Shown here one piece after another: positions 25,491 through 36,785 of a DNA stretch of 64,000 nt. Below the pieces are notes generated by a model. It was not told the origin of the DNA and ran no database searches. It worked only from the letters and a program-made list of their open reading frames with translations. The stretch lies in contig NC_086357.1 of assembly GCF_036324505.1 (NCBI RefSeq), positions 20,586,793-20,650,792 on the forward strand, in the 5' to 3' direction. The translations under genes were made by a program, and so were the position numbers. Numbering within the stretch: the stretch's first letter is position 1; every line of letters starts with the position of its first letter. This DNA comes from Eleginops maclovinus. Its lineage: Eukaryota > Chordata > Actinopteri > Perciformes > Eleginopidae.

Positions 25491-26345
25491 CTACCTCTGA
25501 TCCCCCTTTTTAAAGAGAGGAACCACCACCCCGGTCTGCCACTCCTTCGGTACTGTTTCCGACTTCCACGCAATGTTGACGAAACGTGTCAACCATGACA
25601 GTCCCTCAACACCCAGAGCCTTCAGCATTTCTGGGCGGATCTCATCCACCCCCGGGGCTTTGCCACTGTGGAGCTGTTTAACTACCTCAGTGACTTCCCC
25701 CCGTGAGATTGGAATTGATCCCCCTTCATACTCCAGCTCTGCCTCTAACATAGAGTGCGGAGTTGTCGGATTCAGGAGTTCCTCAAAGTGTTCCTTCCAC
25801 CGCCCTAACACACTATCAGTTGAAGTCAACAACGCCCCATCCTTACTGTACACAGCTTGGATGGTACCCTGCTTCCCCCTCCTGAGGTGCCGGACGGTTT
25901 TCCAGAACAACTTTGGTGCCGACCGAAAGTCCTTCTCCATGGCTTCTCCGAACTTCTCCCACACCCGCTGCTTTGCGTCGGCCACGGCTGAGGCTGCTGC
26001 CCTTCGGGCCTGTCGATACCTTGCAACTGCGTCAGGAGTACCCAGGGATAACATATCCCGGAAGGCCTCCTTCTTCAGTCGGACGGCTTCCCTAACCACC
26101 GGTGTCCACCACGAGGTTCGAGGGTTACCGCCCCTTGAGGCACCTAAGACCTTGAGACCACAGCTCCCCGCCGCAGCTTCGGCAATAGAAGCTTTGAACA
26201 CCGCCCACTCTGGCTCAATGTCCCCAGCCTCCACAGGGATGCCTGAAAAGCTCCGCCGGAGGTGTGAGTTGAAGGCTTCCTGGACATGGGACTCCTCCAG
26301 ACGTTCCCAGTTCACCCGCACTACACGTTTGGGCTTACCAGGTCT
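25491..26345 (-). mobile_element. LINE ORF2, endonuclease-RT linker and start of RT domain
   Basis: Read on the minus strand this is an open frame with the motifs GGNPRTSWWTPVVREAV, FWKTVRHLRRGKQG, SGKAPGVDEIRPEMLKALG and WQTGVVVPLFKKGD, which mark the linker and first RT motifs of a common fish non-LTR retrotransposon family. The frame ends at 25,491 where the hAT element begins; the rest of the LINE is at 21,220-22,605. The 5' end is truncated at the junction with Tc1 DNA. At that junction the Tc1 helix-turn-helix (KKSTVGAIIRKWKTY) reads in frame into the LINE, making a chance 304-codon frame that opens with GTG. Confidence 0.8.
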
Positions 26346-26872
26346 GTCCAGAGGCTTGTATGTCTTCCATTTTCTAATAATTGCTCCCACAGTTGATTTC
26401 TTCACACCAAGCTGCTTACCTATTGCAGATTCAGTTTTCCCAGCCTGGTGCAGGTCTACAATTTAGTCTCTGGTCTCCTTTGACAGCGCTTTGGTCTTGG
26501 CCATAGTGGAGTTTGGAGTATGACTGTTTGAGGTTGTGGACAGGTGTCTTTTATACTGATAATGAGTTCAAAAAGGTGCCATTAATACAGGTAACGAGTG
26601 GAGGACAGAGGAGCCTCTTAAAGAAGAAGTTACAGGTCTGTGAGAGCCAGAAATCTTGCTTGTTTGTAGGTGACCAAATACTTATTTTACAGAGGAATTT
26701 ACCAATTAATTCATTAAAAATCCTACAATGTGATTTCCTGGATTTTATTTTCTCATTTTGTCTCTCATAGTTGAGGTATACATATGATAAAAATTACAGG
26801 CCTCTCTCATCTTTTTAAATGGGAGAACTTGCACAATTGGTGGCTGACTAAATACTTTTTTGCCCCACTGTA
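26346..26872 (-). mobile_element. Tc1-like transposon, right part with terminal inverted repeat
   Basis: Clean sequence. On the minus strand the transposase starts with ATG at 26,504 (MAKTKALSKETRD), hits a TAA stop at 26,463-26,465, then continues IVDLHQAGKTESAIGKQLG and into the first DNA-binding helix-turn-helix. The outer end is the terminal repeat, ending CCCCACTGTA at 26,872; the TA that follows fits the TA target of Tc1/mariner elements. The transposase is interrupted by the LINE at 26,345, so this copy is dead. Together with 20,101-21,219 it makes one element. Confidence 0.85.
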
Positions 26873-27952
26873 TATAAATAAAGTTGTAGTGTAAGCCTTC
26901 ATGAGGCAGCCCTGCACCGCTGCATGTCTTGTATTAAGTTCCATCTATGATACATAAATTCCTCTATCAAAAATCACCAAAACCCACTAAATGACGCTTT
27001 AGATAATTATTACGGAAACAATTAGACACTGTTGCAACCACAATGAAGTAGCAGCCTAACTGATCTCTATTGTTTCAAAAAAAAGTGTCTGAAAGACCAC
27101 AACGGTATTAACTCCTCACTGAGTGGGGACGAAAGTGATGATTAGGCGTTCAGTTTTCCTGTAAGTTCAACTCAGAGGTATTGTCTGGGGTTAACACTCA
27201 CTTCTGAAGTATCGCTGTGTCACGCTACCAGCTTTTCAAAAGCAGCAGAGCCAATGCAGAGACATATTTTCTTTTCATGTGGCAGCAAAATCTACACCAC
27301 AAACAATGCTGTGTGCTCTACTGAAACTATTGTATCATTGTTTACCTTTACACTGTGCCTCATAAAGACAATGCATTATTAAATGGCTTAAAAACTAGGT
27401 ATAAATATTCAGATTCAGGGCATGATTCAGGTGTGAAGAAGTTCAGTGAAAACCCTATATTAATTCACTGTATGTTGCACAGTATGTTACCTGTGCCAAA
27501 GACCTGTTGCGTTTAATGCGAAATACTGGACAGGTGACTGTCTCCGTGGTTGCTCACTTTTTCCTTTCGTGGAATTTGTGAAAGGTCTCATTCTGATCAT
27601 GACTTGATGGTGGTTAGTGAGGTGGGGGTCAGCTAAACCTCTAGCTTCATTTCCCTTCAGACTGAGCTACAGTTTTTTAAATGCACACTGCACAGTGCAA
27701 AGATATGCAAGCACATAGGTAACTTAAACTGTGTTTGAGTGACAAGTAGTTCTAAGAACTTTGCAGAATTGCAGAACAAGATAAATTGGCTAGTATTACA
27801 ATTGATAGGCTTGTGTAAGTTAATGACAAGTGATGAGCACTTGTCTTCAGTCCATGATGCATGTGGGAGGGACTTGTGGGTGGTGAATGCCTTGACAGCT
27901 AAGTTTATGAAGCGGAGGCAAAAGAACACACCTCCTTGTGCAGAGTTTTTAG
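26873..27952. other. faslg upstream region, no other gene seen
   Basis: AT-rich single-copy-looking sequence between the transposon nest and faslg. I see no TATA box at a convincing position and no other exon. It presumably holds the faslg promoter. Confidence 0.5.
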
Positions 27953-27997
27953 ATGCACACAAAGTTTGGACCTGCACACAAAGTTTGGAACTGCACC

Positions 27998-29563
27998 ATG
28001 AGCGCTGACCAGAGCTATCCGTTCCCACAGGTGTTCCTTGTGGATGGAGGTGGAGGGCCACAGCACGCTGCGCAGCCTCCAAGTCTTGTACCCTGCTGGT
28101 CCTACCCACCTCCCCAGGAGAGATCTAGGAGCCGTGGAAAGAGTCGGGGTTGCATGGGAGTCAGCCCCGGTCTGGCCCTGATCGTACTCATGCTGTTCCT
28201 ACTTGTGTTTGCGGCCCTAGGGTTGGAAGCTTACCAGATTATCAACATGCAGGAAGAACTGAGAGAGTTAAAAAAGGTAAGGGACCACAAGATGTGACGG
28301 ATATGGAGTGAACGTGGAGAGTCAAAGGAGGAAGGCATGAGAGTGGTTTCAACTTCCTTTGTAACCGAATTACACATCACTGTGATTTAATGTATTAAAA
28401 AGAGCTACTACTACAGCAGTGTGTAGATAATAGATTTGAGGTTGTAAAAAATATGACTGCAGTGTGTAGAAAATGTTGTCCTGTAAAAAAAAATTCCGGA
28501 GGCAGAGCTGCGCTTGAAAAAGGTGTGACTTTATCTCACCTTTCACAGAGAAAGGTGTAAGGTGGGAGAGTGGAAAATTGAGCTGGAAAGTTCACACTGC
28601 AAAGTGTTTTTTTACTTCCTCACTTAAAGAGTAAATCTACTTCAGCTGTGCTGTGACATTTAAAGAGCAAACCAAGTACCCAATTGTTTCATCTGTGGTC
28701 TCTCGTCCAGTGAGACAGGATTTCCTCTCTTGACTTGCGCTCTGGGAGGGCTTTGAAATAAAAGCGCTGAGAGTCAAATGTCTGTGATGTGGTATTGAGA
28801 ATTCTCTGTTTCTCTTGTGTTTCACTTTAGGTCCATTCTGCGACTGAGTTTACGACAACTCAGACAAAGATTGAGTTTGATACACCTTACAAGCAAATTG
28901 GTAAATATAAACACCACTCACCACACTAACCCAATAAAATGAAATCTTTCCCATGAAGTGAAACAGATGATGTGACTCTAATCTGATGGTATTTTCAGGT
29001 GATAAACCTGAGTTGAGTGGAGAAGACAAGAACAACAGACCTGCAGCACATGTGACAGGTAACATACCAATAAAAATGCAACCAATCCCCTGATCCTCTA
29101 TCTTACACAGGGCTGAAAGAGGTAACAGAGTTTCTCCTCTCTTGCAGGGCGGATTGAAACCAAAGTGTTCCCTAAGACTTTGCGCTGGGAGCCGCATGCA
29201 GCGCGGTCGTTCCTCTCTGGAGGAGTGGCCTACAGGTTTGAAGAGGGTTCCCTGCAAGTCAATGAGACAGGACTCTACCACATTTACTCACGAGTGGAGC
29301 TGATCTTTAAGAATTGTTCTCCTACGTCATCGTTCATACATTCAGTGTTTGTGAGGAGAGAAGGACACTCCTCGCTTCTGACCCTGATGGAGGCCCACAG
29401 AGCGGGTTTCTGCTCCCAGCAGAGCCACTCCTGGACCACAGAGAGTTACCTCGGCTCCGCCCTGAAGCTGCAAAAATACGACAGAGTATTCGTGAATGTA
29501 TCTCACCCGTTGTATCTTAGTCATGCAAATTATGGCAACTTCTTTGGTCTCTACAAGATCTGA
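27998..29563 (+). CDS. faslg: Fas ligand (TNFSF6), 274 aa, four exons
   Basis: Type II membrane ligand whose trimer engages the Fas receptor and triggers apoptosis. Exons: 27998-28276, 28831-28900, 28999-29058 and 29148-29563; all introns are GT-AG and all junctions keep frame (825 nt with stop). Layout: cytosolic tail 1-57 with a short Pro/Gly-rich stretch (QPPSLVPCWSYPPP), transmembrane segment about 58-76, stalk 77-130, TNF homology domain about 131-274. Family marks are PAAHVTG at 131-137, NETGLYHIYSRV at 175-186 (with an N-glycosylation sequon), C193 and C225 placed as the known disulfide pair, SSYLG-like ESYLGSALKL, VNVS at 252-255 and C-terminal FFGLYKI. Human FASLG is 281 aa; the proline-rich region here is much shorter. 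An in-frame ATG lies upstream at 27,953, but the 27,998 ATG has A at -3 and the expected N-terminus. Confidence 0.95.
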
Positions 29564-29855
29564 TGGTTTAATGTTTTTAAAGTCATAATTTAACTCCAAA
29601 ATCAGAATATAAACTGATCAGAATGTCTCTGAAAAGCTTAAATTGCTGATTTGGTTGCTATAAGGTTTAAAAACTGCACTGAATAGCCTAATAGGAAATA
29701 GTCTGCAATGTTGCACCCTGTCTTTATTGACAGATTTAAAACAGGTTGTTAAATCAATTGATTTCCACACATTCACACAAATTGCCTTTTATAAAATGTA
29801 GAGTTTGTTAACACTAACGTGCCCGTTTAGTTGGAGCCTTTTTAATCATATAAAT

Positions 29856-29929
29856 ATTTATTTAAGTGTGGATCTGAGATGTATGATGTCCAAATGTGTA
29901 AAAAAATGGTTTGTTTGGAAGTAAATAAA
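29856..29929 (+). promoter_or_regulatory. faslg: faslg 3'UTR AU-rich element and poly(A) signal
   Basis: ATTTATTTA at 29,856-29,864 contains two overlapping AUUUA pentamers, typical of unstable cytokine mRNAs. AATAAA at 29,924-29,929 is the likely polyadenylation signal, giving a 3'UTR of about 0.38 kb. Confidence 0.65.
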
Positions 29930-32912
29930 TACATAATTTAAGTAAATTGTCTTTTGGTGAAACGCAAATCTGAAAAGGAATTCATGTTTGAGCAGACTGC
30001 CATGTTTACACCCACATGACCTTTGTTCATGACCACTGGAAAGTATTTAGATTAAGACACCAACTCAAAATTGGCTTTAGAACTGACAATGACTTTGATT
30101 TACATATATTCCATTGAGGTACAGCAGCGGTATAAAACAAAAAGGAATGCATTCTGAAAGATGCAGTAAATCTCTCAAAAGGAGTAGCACAAATGTTATA
30201 AAATAATTTAATACATTTAGCTTGCAGACCACAGAGCATTGCACTTGCATCAATGCAGCTGCTTTAGTTGCAGTTTGACAGCTTCTATGTGCTGTTCTTT
30301 TTTAGTACACCACATACATTTATGTCAGTGATGTGTGAGAACATACGCAGGCTGGGCAAAGATGAGGGGACTGAACAGGGAGGTTTGACGTGCATTTCCT
30401 TCCTGTGTGAAAATCACAAGGGTCTTGCTTCTGTGCAGGTCGATTTTAGTGAAAAAGTTAGTGTTTCCTTTTATGCACATGGCTACTGTATGAACTCATG
30501 TGTTCATTTCAGTCTTCAGATGTGGTTCGCTCATAATGACAGCCAAATGATCTTTTTTTCAGTGAACAAACTCAGAGGTATAGTCATTTTGTGCTTAACC
30601 ACAAATAGCTCACATAAGCTGGGGTTACTGATCAACAGGAAAAAACGTGCTTACTCAGCCTGATAGAGTGGAAAAGGTATAGGTAAGGGATATTGCTTAG
30701 AGGATCTTCACCATTTTTGCAAAATAGCAAATAAAAGCAATATTTCCAAAAACAAATCAATGTTTAATTTTAAATATGTCATGTAAAAATGTTTCTGTTC
30801 TGTTTGTCAGGCCCTCCAAGGTGCTATATAACCCAGTTATCTAGAGTAGACCCACAGATAAATAGGTGTTCATGGTTTTACTGCAAGTTAATTGACATAA
30901 TTCAGACTTACTTACATTTCAATCAACAGACTTGTGGTTGCATCTTGTTTCAATAATCACTTCCTAGTCATCACTTTAGTTTGAAGTGATACCCTGCCCA
31001 AAATCTCTGGTTTGACTTTAAACCGTCTACCTAGGGGGATGTAAAACAATGTCTACATCTGTTTCCATCTCAGCCCTTACACATACGCTTTGGAATCAGA
31101 TAAGGCTTCAGGATCCTATAATCCAAAACAAATTTGTCTTTTTTTTATCTAAAAGATATGAATGTAGGGGTGTTTCTAAAGGTAAACAAGTTAGTTTCCA
31201 TGTGAGAAACAGCATTGGATTTTCTTAGCTTTATACATTAAAATCTATTATCTTTCTGACCCCATCTGCAGATTCAAGGTTTCTTTGACATTTATCTATT
31301 TGATGCTGGACTGTTTTCTAAGGTGTTTCTCTTTGAAAACCAACAAATAGCCATTTAATAAATAATTTCACTTAGAATTAGGCATATCATTACATTTGAA
31401 GGCAAGAGCAAATGATGAAAGGCAGATCTTTAATACTGAAGTTGAAAAGAGTTTAAAACCCAAACTTTGTGGTAACACAGTGCCTTCACAAGATATGCCC
31501 TGTGGCTTTCTATATGACCAAATTGAAAGTAAAATATCTTGCAAAGCAACAACTTAAAGACCCTGAACATTTTATAGATTGCTCACCACAGTCATGCCAG
31601 ATCTCATTTAGCCAATTTTAAAATTAAAGTTGGCTTGCAGAACTCGTCATGTTAGAAACTCTGTCTGACTGTAATAGCAGTTTCCCACTTTTATCTTAAA
31701 ATAAAATTGGCAAAAATATTATTGGTTGCTCCATGGTAACTGTTTCTCTCCCCTGGCTGTGAAGTGATCCCTTCCTACAGACCCGATGTAAGAAATCTTG
31801 GACAATATTACATGTCCTGTTTGTGGCAAATTCCTAATAAGGCTAATATGACAGAATACTTGTTCATTTGTATGAATATGAATAAAAAATATTCTAAGGC
31901 AGACGTTTGAACCTATGAGAGTAATTCTACTGCAGCAGGACAATGATAAATAAATGATCTGAAATACAAATTCTTCTTTGGCACTGCTGTGATGATCTGT
32001 TATAGCTATCAACAACCAGAAATAGGAAAAGATATATAACATCACACTAAGTTTTTTTTCATGAATATTGGACAAGTTTACTCAACACGTCCATATCGCT
32101 ACCTGTCAAAGAGACGTTTAGGTATTTAAACACTAAAGGATTATTCTGATATCACTGGTGTTTAATTTCATATTTTAGTGCCATCTCCTGACTTTAATTT
32201 TGTCACCAACAAAATAAATGATAGAACATTAACACCAAATGCGATAACTTAACAGTGTCTTGTAAAAAGTCCAATAAGTCCATGCTATTTGTGAGAAATA
32301 TGAACCCATCAGATTGGGGCACACTTTCCATTTTAGTCTTGGGACCCTTCTGAAATTGTCTTCAATAGTGCTTCATACTGTACAGTAATTCAATGACACT
32401 AATCACAAGTGCATGCTGCTAAATAGAGGAACAATTATGTACAAATTCAAATTCAACCCTTCAACACTGTCACCTTTCACAGGGTAGCACAGGCACAGTG
32501 TCAGATATATAGACATAATGCCTCTTCAACCTGAGCTGGGCCACCAAAGGTCACATTCTTACACACACTGCAATGTTAATATAACAATTTCGATGTTAAC
32601 GAAACACATATCTGCCTCCATCTAGTGGACTTAAAATAGAATTATAAATTCCACAACGACATTGTACTCGATTATCTCAGTCAGGATAGTTAAATCAAAC
32701 TAATGGATGCAATGTATAACTTCACATATTTGTGGGGGTTTTTTCTCTATAATTTCACTTGAAAACTGTTATGTTTGTTTGGCATGTAGGTTCTATATAA
32801 ATATCTATATAAAACATATTTATAGTACTTTTCATCAAGTATTTATTTCAGATACTAGTTAACAAAAAAAATAACAGCTTTATCATGTGGTCAATTTATG
32901 TAGACAATGTAT
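29930..32912. other. Intergenic DNA, no gene seen
   Basis: Good-quality AT-rich sequence downstream of faslg. The longest frame (30,268-30,663, 131 codons) has no recognisable domain and no exon support. No clear repeat stands out. Confidence 0.5.
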
Positions 32913-33281
32913 TGTAGCGACCCTGCATCGCTGACGGGGGAGAGACTCAAAAGGGGGCCGGGATTTATGGGGGGAAGATGTTGCCCTAGTTAGCTGGACA
33001 GGGCGGGTAAAAAGAGGGGGTGGGAATTAAGAGAGTAGAAGAACAGTGTGGAACTGCGGAGATTGAGAAAAGCGAAGAAGAAGAGAGAAAGACAATTGGG
33101 GAGAAGAACGTGCGCCGCCTAGTTAGTCTAGCCTGTTTTTTTTGTTTTGGGCAGTCTTCCAACCCCGAGGTTAAGTCTTTGGTGAGGGTGATAAAACCCG
33201 GTTCTCTGGTTCAACTGAATCCTCCGTGTCCTCCTCATTCAACTACCTAGCCAGGCGTTCGGCGGAGCCGCGAATGCTACA
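32913..33281. mobile_element. Solo LTR, 369 bp
   Basis: The segment begins TGTAGCGACC and ends GAATGCTACA (TGTAGC/GCTACA inverted ends) and is flanked by the direct repeat GTAT at 32,909-32,912 and 33,282-33,285. It is GC-richer than its surroundings, with a purine-rich middle. No internal retroelement sequence is attached, so it is best read as a solo LTR left by recombination. Class (gypsy or ERV) not assigned. Confidence 0.7.
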
Positions 33282-33717
33282 GTATTTATTGAATAACTAC
33301 TCAAAAAAATCAAATGTGAGACATATAAATCCTTATTGGAACAAACAACTAAATATTTAACAATCACAGCCTTAACATACAACGAGAAAATAATAATAAC
33401 TACTCAACATTTTAAATCCAGGGAACACAAGACTGTACTCCTTAGCTGCCAGCATAGATATACACCTTATCTTATTTTATAGCTTGTATGGTTTACTTAA
33501 ATGTAGCTGATTGCCTGCCTAATTTCAGTGTACAAAGGCCATCAAACCAGCATTCAAATCAGAATCATAATAGGGTAATTGCCGAGTAGGTTTTCCTTCA
33601 TGTTTCATTGCATATAATAAAGGAATAGCTTGTAGCCAATTAACATGTTAATTACGTGTATGTAAATATATCCTATACACTTACAATATTTGACCATAAG
33701 GGGACGGTATAAAATAA

Positions 33718-33990
33718 ATAAGATAAAATAAAATGTACCTTTATTCATCCCCGTGGGGAAATGCAGTAGTTAAAGCAGCAACAGAATAAGAATGAAAAAC
33801 AGGACAGTTTGGTTCACACAGGATGTTAAACAAAAATAAAAGGATTAAAATGATGTACATGTAAGTATCTGTTAAGAAAAAAAACCGGAATTAAGGACTT
33901 CAATATATACATTTTGTATACGGATTGTTAAATATATTTACATTGACTGATGTATATTAATGTGCCAGTCTATGAGTTAACACTGGTCAG
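33718..33990. repeat. Probable LINE 3'-tail-derived repeat
   Basis: AAATAAGATAAAATAAAATG followed by ACCTTTATTCATCCCCGTGG and GGAAATGCAGTAG resembles the 3' tail of a common fish LINE, with a short A-rich tail repeat at one end. The far limit is arbitrary. The sequence on either side (33,286-33,717 and 33,991-34,493) shows nothing I can name. Confidence 0.4.
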
Positions 33991-34498
33991 GTGTAAAACA
34001 CAGGTAAACAGGAAATCCTGGTGGGAACCAATGGCGGGATTACATCGTTTTTACCGTAAAACATAGAAAATTGAACCACGAGAAACGTTGTCAAAAAGCC
34101 AATAACCATCAACTACTTAACGCTCATTTACATCTCATCTCGGTGAGCGTTTATCTCTGTAAAATCCTGATTCTGAGAAAATAAAAGGGTACATCATCCA
34201 AATATATTACAGGTTTGGACCAACACTTACTGGACCTTTTGCAAATGCAATTAAGTGTTAGTTTAAATATTCCATTGTTATTCAAAAACAGAGGAACATT
34301 CAAAGTAGCTACTGCACATGACATACCCGCTCCAGAATAAATCTATTTCCATGAATTCCCTTATGCAGTTTTAGTAAATGATCAGAATCGTGTGGTCCAT
34401 TTTAATCCTGTTCTACTTAACTCAGTTCAGTGCGCTTTTCATATTCAACTAACATTTGTTTAGTTGCAACTCTACTCACCCATGCAGAGCAGTATGGT

Positions 34499-34749
34499 TG
34501 TTGAGCATATTTAGTTATATGACAAAGCCATGTTAAGTAGCCATTCACATTAGATTGGAACATGTGTTGCCTGCGTGCACACTGGGATGCTGTTGTGAGC
34601 ATGCGCACAATAAACGGTCAGTGAACTTCTCAGACCAAAGAGATGATGGTTGTGTGTTTTCTCTCCGTGAATATAGCTAAGTAAGAGGTACTAGCTAACC
34701 ACATTGGTGACTGATACAACGCGATAGACTGCTGCAGAAATGTCTAACG
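34499..34749 (+). repeat. Copia 5' LTR, 251 bp
   Basis: Begins TGTTGAGC and ends TCTAACG, where the 3' copy ends TCTAACA, so the canonical TGTT...AACA ends are intact in one copy and changed by one base in this one. AATAAA lies in the middle (about 34,609). The last 10 bases include the gag ATG at 34,740. Confidence 0.95.
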
Positions 34750-35494
34750 CTACAGGTTATGGGCCCAGTCATGCAGGCCAAAGGTGGTTCAGACTTTTAT
34801 TCGACGGTGAAGAGAAAAGTTACGAGCTCTGGGAAACGAGGTTCCTCGCGCACATGGAGTTACGTGGCCTCAGAGAAGTTATCTCGGAAGACCCGGAGAT
34901 AGATGAGGATGACGAAGAAGAAGATGAAACCAAGAACGGTGAGGCATATGCAGAGCTAGTGCAATGTCTGGACAACAAGAGCTTGTCGTTGGTAATGAGG
35001 GACGTGAAACGTGATGGAAGAAAAGCACTGAATATCTTCGCGAGCACTATGCGGGAAAGGACAAACCCCGCGTTGTGAGTTTATATTGTGAACTTTCCTC
35101 GCTCCATAAAGCTAGCAAAGAAATGGTCACTGACTATATTATTCGAGCAGAGACTATATTCACGTCATTAAGAAGAGCAGAAGAGCACATAAGTGATGGG
35201 CTTCAGATAGCTATGGTGGTTAAGGGGCTACCTGATTCATACAAGCCATTCGTCGTGCACATCACCCAGACAAATGACACTGTAACGTTTGGCGAGTTTA
35301 AAACGAAACTGCGAAGTTATGAGAGTACAGAAAAATATGGGAAGAGTGACGTGAATGTTGAAGAAGACAACGTGATGAAAACTAGAGGGGCAACGAGGTC
35401 ACGTGGACGAGGAAGAGGAAAGAAAATGGACCTGGCTGATGTTGAGTGTTACACGTGCGGTAAAAAGGGACACATGGCCCAGAACATGTCCTGA
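34740..35494 (+). pseudogene. Copia Gag, frameshifted
   Basis: Gag reads in one frame from the ATG inside the LTR to about 35,025, then the coding sense moves to the next frame (35,075-35,494), consistent with one lost base near TATCTTCGCGAG. The first part ends in an acidic stretch (EDPEIDEDDEEEDE). The second part has the capsid-like LREHYAG...SSLHKASKEMVTDYI region and the nucleocapsid knuckle CYTCGKKGHMAQN. The fourth Cys of that CX2CX4HX4C knuckle is reached only in the pol frame, so a one-base change disrupts the motif exactly there. Confidence 0.85.
34755..34770 (+). other. Copia primer-binding site (initiator tRNA-Met, internal half)
   Basis: GGTTATGGGCCCAGTC starts five bases after the 5' LTR. 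It is complementary to the anticodon-side half of initiator tRNA-Met, the primer mode known for Drosophila copia, not to a tRNA 3' end. It lies within the gag reading frame. Confidence 0.8.
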
Positions 35495-36785
35495 CGGGTA
35501 CCACGTGAGAAGAGAGGAACGAAAATGGGACACACCACAGCAAGGAATGGGGCGCAGTCGAGGACGAGGCTGTGACCATGTGAAGAAAGCTGATGGGGAG
35601 ACGGAGGCAGAGCCTACATCTTTCAGTTTCTTCAGGATGAGTGACTGCCCTACACATAGAGGAAACAAGAAGGGTCTCATGGTCGACTGTGGCGCCACAG
35701 CACACATTATCAACGACGCCACAAAGTTCAAAACAGTTGACAAGAGCTTCAGACCCGAAGACCACATGATCGAGCTGGCCGACAGATCCAAGGTGAGCGG
35801 GATGGCGAAGATGAGGGGAGACGCTGAAGTCTGTTTGCTGGACAGCGAGGGACGACAGGTGAAAACGAGGCTCAAGCAAGCGCTCTACATCCCATCGTTT
35901 CCACAAAACATCTTTTCAGTCAAAGCAGCGACAGCCAACGGAGCTGAGGTCCACTTCAAGGACGGTAATGACTGGCTGGTCAACAAAGATGGTACCAAGT
36001 TCAAAATGGACGTGTATGGTAGGCTGTATTACCTTAGCACAGTAGAGGATGAAAATGTTGACGAAATGTATGGGTGTCATGACATTCAAACGTGGCATAG
36101 GATACTTGGTCATTGCAATTTTGATGATGTCGCAAAATTAGAGAAGGTGGTTGAAGGGATGTCTATAAAAGGGAAACATGACATGTCCAATCAAAACTTT
36201 GAAATATGCACACAGGGCAAATTTACACAAAGCAGAAACAGACAGGCAGATGCTAAAGCTACAACTGTGTTAGATCTAGTTCACACAGACCTATGCGGTC
36301 CTATAGAACCAGCAGATAAAGATGGATACAGATATGCAATAGCATTTACTGATGATTACAGTGGGATGATTTTTCCATACTTTATCAAAGCAAAGAGTGA
36401 CGCGACAAAAGCTACTGAAAAATTCATAGCAGATGTAGCGCCATATGGAAAGATAAAGTGCATAAGATCTGATAACGGCACAGAGTTCACGGGACAAGAG
36501 TTCCAGTGTCTACTTAGGAGTAATGGGATAAGGCACGAGAAGAGTGCATCATACTCACCTCATCAGAATGGAACTGCCGAAAGAGGTTGGAGAACCATAT
36601 TCGAGATGTCACGATGCATGCTATTGGAGAGTAACCTCCCAAAGCAATTATGCACATATGCTGTACAGACAGCAGCTCAAATCCGCAACAGGTGCTACAG
36701 TAAGCGGCTAGAGCAGACACCTTACCGTGTTTTCACAGGAAAAACACCTAATCTATCTCACATGAGGATATTTGGCACTGAATGA
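35485..36785 (+). pseudogene. Copia Pol: protease and integrase
   Basis: Continuous with the knuckle in its frame (the open frame itself starts at 35,403). Protease: MVDCGATAHI, with DCG where most copia proteases have DSG. Integrase zinc-binding region: HRILGH...ICTQG, where the final Cys of CxxC is Gly. Catalytic core: first Asp in VHTDLCGP, second in IRSDNGTEF, Glu in GTAERGWRTIFEM. The frame stops at 36,785 right after MRIFGTE, the usual integrase-RT border. The DDE residues are present, but the zinc finger is damaged. Confidence 0.9.

Noticed and set aside
30268..30663. 131-codon frame downstream of faslg
   Set aside because: No domain, no splice or promoter context; expected by chance in this length of sequence.
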